Positions 31,684 through 42,072 of a stretch of DNA of 64,000 nucleotides are shown here, one piece after another. Position numbers and translations under genes: made by a program. The stretch comes from Amphirosellinia nigrospora (taxonomy: Eukaryota > Ascomycota > Sordariomycetes > Xylariales > Xylariaceae), in the NCBI GenBank assembly GCA_004123355.1, contig SCHM01000007.1, positions 744,001 to 808,000 of the forward strand, written 5' to 3'. Each line of letters begins with the position of its first letter. Within the stretch, counting starts at the first letter, position 1. The notes beneath the pieces are model-generated. The model ran no database searches and was not told the origin of the DNA. It worked only from the letters and a program-made list of their open reading frames with translations.

Positions 31684-33112
31684 ATGAGTTGGTGGAGCGA
31701 ATTCTTCTCTAGCTCACCCTCACGAGCGGAGTCGGATGAAGATGACATCGCGAACTGCATCACAAAGCGTGAGTTTAGCCCGTCCAGTAATACAACACTT
31801 ACATAATGGACTGACTGGATACCTCGGGCAGCGGGTCCCAATCTTACGCACGAGCTCGCACATACTCACCAATTTGTCGACCGAAAGCGCCCTGCCAATG
31901 AACGCCTAGAGTCCGACGTGGATAAGAAGATGCGCCATGAAACCCCAGCACCACCCACATCAGAGTGTCTAAACAGAAATGGGGCGAAGAACCCGATTGT
32001 GCTTTCTGACGACGATGACGACTTTGAAGCTAGGCAGAACAAGGCCAGCAGCCACGTCCTTGCCAGTATAGATGGCAAATTAGATGATTTGCTCATCGAC
32101 AAAGCCTTTCATCTAATGTCTTCGTTGAGGCACGACACCTTTCGCCTGGAGTCCCTTCAAGTTAAAGACTATACAAAATTCTACAAACAGCTGCTGGCGC
32201 ACCGAATGACGCATACAACTAGGGTTCTCGCACCCGTCTACCTGGAAGATGCTAAACATTGGGTTCTTTGTGTGCTAGTACAAAACCACAGCCTTGCAGC
32301 CAACAGCCGTTCAGGTGTTAATGTCACCTTGAAACTCTACGACTCATGTCCTGGTGAAGACCATCTGAGTTGCGCGTTAGATATCCTACGAACGGCAGCG
32401 AAGGCCATTTTATGCCATAAAGAGGATGAGACGACAGGAGAGCCGACGGCCGCTACGTTATTTGACTCCTTACTTAAGCCTGAACGTATACACACACAGG
32501 AAATCAGCTGCCCACGGCAGACGAATGATATCGACTGCGGTATGGCTACGATTGTAAACGCCCTGGCCATACTTGCCTTCAAAGACGTTGATAGCGACAA
32601 AGAGGAACAGGCACAGTATTATTTCAAATCAGGCAGCTCTACCTTATGGCGGGAGGTCCTCCGGCTTCTTATCGAATCCGACATAGATAACATGCAAGCC
32701 ACCGAGACCTGTCGTCCCGACGAAGTTTGCCATCTACTGCAAAAAATAGACGGTAATAGTGAAAGCAACACCTCCTCTACTCGCTCAATGTCAATACCCA
32801 GCAGCAGCGTCCAGAATGATCTTAAACTCAATATGGGGAAAGGGCAGACCTCCGTGGCATTATTGAGGTTTTAAAACGTGTGAAAGATACATCCACTTTT
32901 AATTGTTTGGAGGAGGATAGAACAAGAATATCAGCTACCATTGATCAACTGAGCTGTCTCCCTTGTCTGATAACCAGGCTTCAACACTAAAAGCATTGAA
33001 AAATCTAGAAAAATACATTGGTTTGCAGTTAGACCGCGGCCGACGTACATCTCAACTGATGCAGGAGTTAATTTTGAAGTTAGAGCCAGAAGTTACTCGG
33101 ACATCGAGCTGA
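31684..33112 (+). pseudogene. Ulp1/SENP-like (C48) cysteine protease gene, 3' part frameshifted
   Basis: Exon 1 (31684-31768, MSWWSEFF) joins exon 2 at 31832 across a 63-nt intron with donor GTGAGT, a CTGAC branch site and a CAG acceptor. The protein has an acidic linker (LSDDDDDF) and then the C48 catalytic order: His in KHWVLCVL (about 32256), Asp in LYDSCPG (about 32340), and Gln/Cys in RQTNDIDCGMA (about 32516-32545). This family cleaves SUMO or related tags. The frame ends at 32874. Two shifted frames (ADLRGIIEVLKRVKD; ALKNLEKYIG) continue with helical sequence to a stop at 33112, so about two single-base shifts break the C-terminus. Such proteases are also frequent cargo of fungal DNA transposons; no ends were identified here. 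Confidence 0.75.
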
Positions 33113-34289
33113 GATAGGTAGAAACAAAGTAGTAGAATATTTGGTGCATAACGATTTATGTATTTACATATACTTGTCGTGATATGCCTGCTCGGGCAGG
33201 TTAGAGGAAATAGACATATTATAGAATGCACTCGATATCAGCGTGGCTACATAACCCACCACCGAAATACACCAAAAGTGGATGTAGCTATTTATGTAAT
33301 TACACCACTATAGATCACCACACACTGCCTACCTAGTGCAACACTCACTTCAACACCCACCTGGGCACTGCAACACCTAGGTACCTACTGCAACAACCAC
33401 GAACACGTCATTTTTTCTACCAAAGGATGCGATTTGCGTATGTTTTAGCTGCAAACGCGTTAAATTGAAGAGGTCTAAGAGCTATACAATTGGCTGACTT
33501 GCAAAATCTCAAGCGCGTGTTTCTCAAATACGTGGCCAGGAGAGACTAGGTAGTTAGGTACGCTAACACGATTTTGCAGATAGTGGGAAGTACCTTGGTT
33601 TTGGTGGCGCCCTCATCTATTTCAAAGTATCTGTGAAATTCTGCAACTCCTACTACCACTACCTACCTATACTGCATGCAGTTTAACTGTAACGCGCCTG
33701 TTTCCCACTGCCGTCCACACAACGCCACACTCAATTACGCCACAATCACACGAACGCAAAAGTCGAGGTTCAATTCCGACATCGAGCATGCTAAAGTCTT
33801 ATCGAACGTGCACCAGATCCAACAATGCTGGGATTTTAAAAAGCACATTAAATCCTCCGTCAAGGAAATAACTACCCCATACAGAACTAAAGTTTTAGAA
33901 AACGGTTAGTACCTACTATTATTAGGGCTATAGTTATTACTACCTACCTAGGTAGGTAGCGTTTATAGGTAGTAGGCACTGCGGCAAGCTGCGCTACAGT
34001 GAATTTTGCGTGGGTGAGCATGCCTACTAGATACCTGTTGTACAGTACTTATGACTTGCCCCACTATAATTAGGTGCCACCGATTGTTGGATTACGCACC
34101 AACTGGTGATCTAGCTATACATCACTAGATAGATCACCAGGTTGCTTACTTAATATTTGTGGCGGTGCGCCGGGGCTTAACTAGTGGCTAGTGCTCCCTT
34201 TAGGTACTTTGTACTAGAAATGCCTCAATTGAGCTTGGCAGCGATACACAGATAGATCAATACACACACACATCACTGAATCTGACACC
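33113..34289. other. Non-coding, palindrome-rich spacer
   Basis: Contains repeated CACTGCAACACCTAGGTACC-like motifs (33310-33390), the palindrome CTACCTACCTAGGTAGGTAG (about 33940-33960) and a TGGTGATCTA...TAGATCACCA inverted repeat (34104-34140). These may be termini of degraded MITE-like elements. A 77-codon ORF (33676-33909) is not recognised. Confidence 0.45.
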
Positions 34290-37200
34290 GATGTGGCATC
34301 GTGTGAATCAACCGTCAGGCTCCCGGGAGCCACCTTTCAAGAGGCAGGGAGCTTATTCGACTCCGAGGTCTTGTGCTCGACTGGCTTCGCCGCCGTCTGT
34401 TCACATCCGGTACCTTATTGCGAATGGAGAGCATCAGGATCTCGCCTTCAATTTTCTTTTTGTGCCTTCGACGTACACCTGATAGATATACTGTGTGCTA
34501 TGTTGAGCGACGCAAGTCTCGTCCAGGTCTCTGATGATAGCCTAGCGTTCGATCTTCGCGGCTGGATCGCGTCCTTGGAAGTCAGTGTCGTATATCTTAC
34601 TCCTAGCGTGATCCGGCTACTCAGCCGACCTCATTGACGCACATAGGGAGCTCAAAGGTCGTCTTGATCAGCCTTTACGGTAACTACTCCAAGGATACCT
34701 CCGCGAAGATCGCAACTGACGATCTATCATCTTAGGCCACTACGAAGCATCGTCCTAAGTACCCAGTCACAGCCGAACAATCTTGGGCCCGCCTCCCCGC
34801 ACGCAGCAATCTACATAGTGAACGAGGTCAGTAACCCTGCCGCAACGGGTGTTCAAGGGAGATGCTCCGCTCTGGCGAGAGCATAGCTATAGGGCACTCT
34901 GGAGGCCTAAATCTCACAAGTAAAGTTTTTTTGCCAACGTCAAGCTATTCGGCCCAGATCGCCAGCAAAGGCAAGGTTCTATACGCGACAGGTGACTACG
35001 GGATACTAGAACCCTGTGGTCTTGATTTTCCTCGGAAGGAAAGACTCGCAAGTAAAGATTAGCGGACAACGAGTCGGTGTCGGGTGAGGTCAGTTGAGTT
35101 CTCCGTTCATTGGGTGTTGTGGCCAACGTTCTTCCTATCATAGACTCGACCGGTCACGTGAGATTTTGTTGTCTTGTGGTCCATGAAGACGAAGCAATCG
35201 CCAAAGAACATCCCCCTCGAACTGAGGACTGGTTAAGAGGCTTTCCAACACTTGTTGTTTGCAGTTACCGTTGTACATGACCCCTAAAATTCATCTCGAT
35301 TGCCAGATTGCCACTGAACAGGAGCGGCAAAGTTGACAAAAAGATGTTGAGGAACAGCCACGCGCCGAGACGAGGTGCCGGCAGGGAGCAACTGATATCG
35401 GGATAAGCATGTCGCACGTTGAGGATCTTTTGTTACTTCTCGTGGCCGAAATATTCTAGGGAAACAGTCCATCTGTCGAAGATGACGGTCGAATATATGG
35501 TCTGACCACGCTGAACTTCTCTGCTACTTATAAAGGATGTTTTATTACACTTTGGATTGGGCCACATTTCTCTGACTTATTTGGCAACCCTAAGTTAGAG
35601 GTCTCACGAAAGCACTACTTAACAACCTTGATCAAATTGGATCTGATTTTGTGGGGAGGACCAAGACCTACGCGGCTTGCAAGAGGCTGTCCCTTGGAGC
35701 TAATACCTGACAACGAGACTCGATAGACGCCCCCGTCTAAAGGACAGCAGCTACTATTTGTAGCCCTCCGCAAATAGAAAGTCTTCCACTCAGGAAAAGA
35801 CTGCACAGTGGGAAGATACGTGATCTGGAAACTCGGTTGACGCTATTCTTTATAGTGACCATGGCAACTAGCAAGTCAGTGACGCCCTGAATGGAACCGG
35901 CTGCGCATCTACCTCGGTCCGGACCTTGTTCGGGACCGTCTTTGGTGAGTATCCGACCGTAGACGAAAACTCCCGCCTGACAAGTTGATCCGCGCGAGAA
36001 AGAGGAATGAGGTGCGGTAGACGTGCAGCGAGCGCTGGCGCACTTCCATGACCTCTCCCAGGCTATGTTGCCAACTGCCACACGTCCGCCTAATACCCCA
36101 TTCAAGCTTAAGGAACAAGAATAGCACATGTGACATTGCTTGATGCAGCAGATGTATAAAGATCTCGAGGACGTCGCCAGGCCTGGCGTACCTCCTGGGC
36201 ATCAAGGCTTTTGTTCTTTACCTACTTCAGCGTACTTGCGTTGACTACTTGCTGAAGAAGCTCCTGACTCCTCAGCTGTTGGTTAGCTTTTCTGATCAGA
36301 TGGATAAGTATCTTCAGGCTTTGCAGGTCCAGCTCGCGAATATCGCTGGCACGTGTCTTCTCCGCGCATCCGAAATATTTCTCTCATGCTGTGTACTAAT
36401 AAATATTGCTTCTCATAGACGGCCGAGACGGCACTACGTATAGTCGCCATCGCCAGCGGGTCATCGAGGACCACGCGAAGCAGATCAAGGCCATTGCCAT
36501 GTCGAGAGACGGGCGAGTTCTGCAAGCGGGCCGTAGACCGTCACGCTAACATCATGAGCGCTGCTTGACCCCTGCCGTGCTTAGGGCACATCGATCGAGG
36601 CCACACATAACTCACTGCGAATCATAGTCTTGGCCTGCTAGTACATCAGCATCAAGGTCTGGAGCAGCGGCAAGACGCTCCACTAGATTTTCCCCAAGCC
36701 AAGTGCGGCAATAAGTTCTCCCCCAAAACGTTGGAGGCGCTGAACGGCCACCACTTCGCGAGCTGTCCCGAGGACCTCGTGACTTCGCAGTGCCGCATTT
36801 CCCTCGTCGTCACGCCTACCATGACGCTTCGCGACTACAACGATGCTGCTCGCATGCAGTGCTTTGCCATTCACAAGGCCCAGGTCTTGGCCATGAAATA
36901 GATTTCGTCGATTTTATATCCGTAACGTCGCAGAAGACCGAGCCGATGCTCGTTGGATCGGGTTGTTTCATGGTAGTTCCGTTTCAATTACTCTTCATTA
37001 TTCGTTCCCTTTCGTCTATCCATGCCCCCGCGGTTCCCTCAAGCCCTTCTTTCGACTATAGACTTTCGAAGAAGCGCGAGGGGAGGTGATAAAAAGTACC
37101 GCACGTTGCTCGGTTGCGACTGATGCGGCTGTCCTATTTAACCTAATACAAGGCTCTTCAGTCCCTCTGATAACATATCGACGCGGAGTCAGAGTCTTTT

Positions 37201-38743
37201 TATGGATACCATGCTTCAACATACATGTACGCGAACGCCGATATCTCAGATACCAATGTCCTGGGCTACGGACGGGAGAGATGTAAATGCAGTCATGCAA
37301 CTTGCCCTAGACACTCTTTGGGATATGGAAAGCCTCATAAAAGTAGAGGAAAACACCGGTTTCTTCGACAGTGGCATGGATTCCCTGCGAGCGTTACAAC
37401 TCGTGCGAAAGGCAGTGGGTTCTCCCAAACTCGCACTGTCCACTGTCTATCAGAACCAACTGCAAGACAACTTGCTGCAGCTATTGCATCGAACTCGAGC
37501 GAAGCACTCGATGATCATGATAATGAGAAGATTCTTGGGCAGCTTCTCGCCACATATCGAGATTTTTTGCAAGAAATCCCTAGGATTTCCTTTACGCCCA
37601 GTACCGGGGAGAATGGACCAGTTGACGTCCTCCTAACAGGCTCGACCGGGACACTGGGCACATCAATCTTATCCGCGCTCGTCAACATCCCTAATATTGG
37701 CCATGTGTTCTGCCTTAACCGAAGCCCAGACGGCGGCCGAGCGGCACAGCTCAAACGCTTCAACTCATCGAATCTGAGCACCGACATACTCACCGACCAC
37801 ATCACATTCTTCCACACAGACCGAGAAACATACGCACAACTCCGCGGCCGCGTTAAGATCCTGATCCACAACGCCTGGCCCGTGAACTTCAATCTCAACA
37901 TCCTGGCTTTCCGGCCTTTACTCACCGGGCTTGTGAACCTCTTCAGATTCGCATCTAGCACCGTTCTATGGGGCATCCGGATCTTCTTCGTCTCGAGCGT
38001 TAGCGCCGTGACTGATTTGAATGATAGTAACACTGCGCCCAGGGAAAGCATTCTAGAGGAGAGCAAGTTACTCCCTACTTCCCTACCGAACGGCTATGCC
38101 GGCAGCAAGCGTCTAGCAGGACTCCTCTGCGACTCCACAGCCCGAAGCCTGGGTATCCCTGTCGTCGTGCTGCGCATCGGCCAGGTCGCTGGTTCCACGG
38201 CCCCGGGAGGCGCGATCTGGAACCGCCCTGAATGGTGAATGGCTGCCTAGTCTCGTCATCAGCTCCCTCTTACGACTGAACTGCCTGCCGAATAGTCTAG
38301 GCCCTCAGTTCTCTGAGGTCGACTGGGTGCCGTCGGATCTGTTAGGCGTTATCATCGCCGAGCTCGTCTTGGCTAGCGACGACAAGGCCCAAGATGATGA
38401 CGGTGCACAGGTCTTCAATGTGTGGGATCCGAAGACGGTGTCGTGGGGCTCGCTGATTCCGACGATTAAAGAACTAGCGGTAAACAGGCCTGACAGGGAG
38501 ATACTGCGAGTGGTCTCACCAAACACGTGGCTAGAGGCTCTGCAGAAAACTGCACAAGCAGATGGGGATGGAGCCGGTGCCGGCTTGGCGTCGCTTGTGG
38601 CTAGGAATCCGGCTATCAAGTTGGTTGATTTCTACTGCGAGACTCTGTGGCCACGACTGCCGGAGAGTGCCCAAGGACAGTTGCCGATGGATGTGACTAG
38701 GGCTGCGACAGCTAGTAATACCCTTTGCGACATGCCCCTGTGA
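34290..38743 (+). pseudogene. NRPS-like gene relic: adenylation, thiolation and reductase domains
   Basis: Adenylation fragments are seen at 34290-34640 (RLQFSFCAFDVHLIDILCAM; VVYLTPSVIRLLSRP) and 34860-35090 (YATGDYG and VKISGQRV, the A7/A8-like cores). A carrier domain lies at 37270-37500 with GFFDSGMDSLRAL, whose Ser is the phosphopantetheine site. The thioester-reductase domain is at 37610-38740: LLTGSTGTLGTSIL (nucleotide-binding), HNAWPVNFN, YAGSKRLAG (Y-x3-K), VLRIGQVAG, DWVPSDLLG, VFNVWDPKTVSW. Frameshifts lie near 37446 and 38225 and many stops lie in the A domain. An A-T-R enzyme would activate and reduce a carboxylic acid to an aldehyde or alcohol. The piece 35150-37200 is unrecognisable. 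The gene is dead. Confidence 0.8.
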
Positions 38744-38842
38744 GCGCAGTGTGGATGCGGAAATGGGTGGAGGAATGGCTGAAGGACATAGAGCTTTTCG
38801 GCACTAAGTCTTCGAAGGCGAGCATCAGGAAGGGGAAGATAG

Positions 38843-38982
38843 TGTCACAAGGGCATAAAAGGGCACGGAATCGTCCCTGCTGGAGAATAGAAAACCTAGA
38901 TCTATGTGGCCCCTTTGGCACCATAGTTGCTTATTACTCTATTTGAACCAATTCCAAACCCTCTATCCGAGCCCTTGTGGCA
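38843..38982. repeat. Miniature LTR derivative (140 bp), TSD GATAG/GATAA
   Basis: Begins TGTCACAAGGGCATAAAAGGGC and ends GAGCCCTTGTGGCA, flanked by GATAG (38838-38842) and GATAA (38983-38987). It keeps the promoter-proximal part of the TGTCAC LTR family (inverted; GGCCCCTTTGGCACCATAGT landmark) and lacks the rest. The near-terminal TGTCACAAGGGC is fused to what is internal sequence in the 517-bp copy. Confidence 0.8.
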
Positions 38983-39201
38983 GATAAGCAACTCTTCACC
39001 GAAGGGTTATCTATCTTGATAACATCCCCATTCAATCTATCACATTCTTCACACACCCTTCGTCGCGTCGCGGCAAGCCAGCCAATCACTGTCTATACCG
39101 CCGAACGGGTTAATCCTCTACGCGTCCAAGAACAGTTCCAGACTCGGGTATCCCGGCCGCGATCGACGACCTTTGATTGACCAGTACCTCCTCCTTCCTT
39201 T

Positions 39202-40535
39202 ATGATTGAAGAAAGCAGCTCCCCTGCGGATTCCGTCGGAGTTCATTCCCAAAACCTTGTACCTTCCCAACAGGTTACTATTGACTCAGACGTGGAAGGT
39301 ACTTCTGAAAACGAGCAGGACCTTCCAACTCACATCAGATCAGACAGTGGGCACTCCCTTATCAAGAGACCCACTCGCCAGAAGCTTTTCCTTTGGAAGA
39401 TCTCTCGATCTTCCCTCCTTTACCTCCTCTCCTCCCACTCTCTCTCGCCAGAAGTGCTCTCTCCCTGGCAGGGAGGATTCAGAAGCGAAGACCTCAACCC
39501 AGGAGGATCATTGCCCATCCTAACATACCCATTCCTTCCATTGAAACCAGTCATCACAGCGTCGCGGCCTCCCCAGAGATGGGAAACACTGCTCTCGTAC
39601 ATCAGAAGTCTCTTCAGACCGAAGTAACCCAGAGGGCTGAAGAAATGGAGGAACAAATTAATGACCTCCCTGAGAACGCTGACGACCGGCTCCTCCGCAT
39701 ATTGGAGAAGCTAACTTCCTATTGTTCGAAGTTCGAGAAATTGAAGCTCAAGATCGAATCCTATATAGAATCTCATGCCTACAGCTTTGCGCAGGACCGC
39801 CAGAAGATCGACTGGGTCGGATCGCTACTGACAGAAAGGGGGCAAAAGTGGCACCAACAACGCGCTCAACAAGCCAAGATTAGTGGCTTCGCTGATAGTT
39901 GGGATACCTACCTCGTGGCCCTTGAGGGGCGATATGGAAACAATTGGGAGAAGCACCGCAACTCGATAAGAATGCTCCAACTGAAGTACGAGGGCGATAC
40001 CGCCCAATACATCACCGAGTTGTTATACCTCAACAAAGAAGTCGGATGGTCTGGCACTACTTTCCAGTGGCACATTGCCCGCACCCTCCCGATTGAGATT
40101 ACTGAATTAGCATACTCAAGGGAGAGTTTGCTCCCGGAAACGGATGAGGAATTCATTTCTGCTATTCAAGAAGCAGGACGAATCTACGAGAACATGTTAA
40201 CCAACCCCGGTCTCTCGAAACCCCAGCAGGGAAAAGGCGCGTCCACTTCGACCTCGGAGCCCTCGAAGTCGGACCAACACCGAAAGGTAAACAGCTCCAA
40301 TCCTGGCCAAAATCAATCCTCAAAAAGGAGAGACCCCAAGAAGGGCTCAGGTGATGGATCCCAATCGGACCCCAAGGAAAAACGATGGTCCAGTATCAAG
40401 GAAGCACTGAAGGACATCGACCAAGCCGACATCGACACACGAAAAAGCGAGAAGAAGGCATGCTGGCGTTGCGGAAGAGACAACCACCAGACCCTCGCTT
40501 GTTACGCTAAGAAAGATGTCAACGGCAAGAACTAA
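39202..40535 (+). pseudogene. Ty3/gypsy gag with zinc knuckle
   Basis: Starts at MIEESSS (39202). A shift near 39390 moves into the frame that runs to 40535. The capsid-like region has DWVGSLLTERGQKWHQQ, WDTYLVALEGRYGN and EFISAIQEAGRIYENM. A basic, Ser-rich linker leads to the CCHC knuckle CWRCGRDNHQTLAC. This is retrotransposon gag, which packages the element RNA. A one-base shift near 40530 then enters the chromodomain frame. Confidence 0.85.
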
Positions 40536-40930
40536 CCGCACCTCCTGGGAAAACCTCATCTCTGAAGCGAAAAGGAGATGAGGAACCCCCCCAGGCCAAT
40601 GAGGCAAAGAAGGGAAAGATTAACGCGATTATGATCTCGGCCTCGCACCCCGAGCCAGAATCAACGCGAGCAGGATATTCCGATGAAACAGAAGGATCCA
40701 CTGGGGCAGAAGACTATCAAGTGGAAGAGATCATGGACTCTGTTCAGACCGAGAGACATGTTGAGTATCTGGTCAAGTGGCAGGGCTGGCCGGCCAAGGA
40801 GCACTGGACATGGGAACCCTACGACCACCTTGACAGCGAAGGAGCTAAGGCAGAAGCAAGGCGATTTCACCGACGCAGCCCTGGTAACCCCGCTGACCCA
40901 CGCGCACTTGGAAGGCGAGCATGAGGAGGA
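40536..40930 (+). pseudogene. Chromodomain directly downstream of gag
   Basis: The frame LKRKGDEEPPQ...KINAI continues gag and runs without pol into a chromodomain: YQVEEIMDSVQTERHVEYLV, KWQGWPAKEHWTWEPYDHL. All aromatic-cage-type positions (Y, W, W-E-P) are visible. In chromoviruses this domain ends the integrase and steers insertion to heterochromatin. Here protease, RT, RNase H and the integrase core are missing. Either an internal deletion or a non-autonomous gag-chromo element. Confidence 0.8.
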
Positions 40931-40937
40931 ACACTAG

Positions 40938-41205
40938 TGTAGTGCCTGGTGGGTAGCCTGTCAGGCTGAATAAGCCTGTATTATTTAGGAGACGCATGGC
41001 AAAGAGGTCATGTGTCTTTAGTCGCTCAAGAAGCTATATACTTAGAAAGAACAGGGCTACAATACTACAATAGTTTTTGATCAACGATTCATACTATAAA
41101 GGCATGGATTCTAGGCCTCTGACAATCATAGAATCAATGCTTCATTTCAAGAATGAGTGCTAGGAATGGCAGCTTGTGTAAACAGGGCCGATCGTGCACA
41201 CTACA
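40938..41205. repeat. Putative LTR (268 bp) of the gag-chromodomain element
   Basis: Begins TGTAGTGCCTGGTGGG right after a purine-rich GAGGAGGAACACTAG and ends GCACACTACA, giving TGTAG/CTACA ends. No 5' partner was found upstream of gag, so the call rests on ends and position. Confidence 0.5.
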
Positions 41206-41350
41206 GGAGTCGCGCAGTTACCTATCCAACCAGCCCAAAACGATGACTTGACGACTTCTTGAGGCAATAAAGTATACCCCTCGGGACTTTACACGACTTG
41301 CTCTCTTTCTAAGATAAAGGATTCGAGAGTTAAGGCTTCTTACGCTTACT

Positions 41351-41541
41351 TATCTCTTTGAATGGCGTTTCGGCACCAGTACATAAAAAGTAGAAAAGCG
41401 GGACTAAGTAGATAACCAGATGAACGAATCGGACTTTTATTCAAGTAAACGGACCTATTCCAATTCGTCCATCTGGTTATCTGCTTAGCCCCACATGTCC
41501 ACTTTTTATGTACTGGTGCCGAAACGCCATTCAAAGAGATA
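41351..41541. repeat. Fold-back MITE: 79-bp inverted arms around a 33-bp loop
   Basis: The arm at 41351-41429 (TATCTCTTTGAATGGCG...) is nearly identical to the reverse complement of 41463-41541; only a few mismatches, clustered mid-arm, are seen. The outer TA could be a TA target duplication around TCTCTTTGAATGG arms, as in Tc1/mariner-type MITEs. Confidence 0.85.
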
Positions 41542-42072
41542 GCAACGAGCATATATCTAGCGAGGTACATTTCATTCGCGGCTGCTTTCTCCTCTAGATA
41601 CTATCGCAGAATATCTTCACAAATCGTTTACAGAGACCATGGCCACCATGGTGTATCGGGCTGCTCACACTTTACAGGGCGATTGCCAGGTAACTCGTGA
41701 GGCGGGTTGTAGGCTTGCGTTGCTAAAATACGATCTCCCACGCAACAAACAGTAGCTCTCGATCACGGCCCCGAAACATCGACAACTCTCTCCGTGTCGA
41801 CAGCTCCTCTCGACGTACCCTTCCCGTACCAATTAGGCTATTTCACTACCATCTATTGTTTCATCTGGTTAGTAACTGCTCTATTTCTCGTTTTTTGTCA
41901 TTCCTAGATGCCCCATATCGTTGACATTTCTCTCTGTCCTGGTTTTCGCTGCTTACGGTTTTGTATCTTTAGACAGTATCGCACGAAGTTACCTCCCTCC
42001 TCTACAGCGATTTCCTTGATCCGTCGTTGACTACAAACCGAACGAACGCGCCTTACCGTGAACGTCTTGAGG
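41542..42072. other. Upstream region of the SNF2 pseudogene
   Basis: No gene seen. It contains a GACCATGGCCACCATGGTG palindromic patch near 41636-41652 and CT-rich sequence compatible with a fungal promoter. Confidence 0.4.

Noticed and set aside
40661-40870. Minus-strand ORF opposite the chromodomain
   Set aside because: Shadow of the chromodomain frame.
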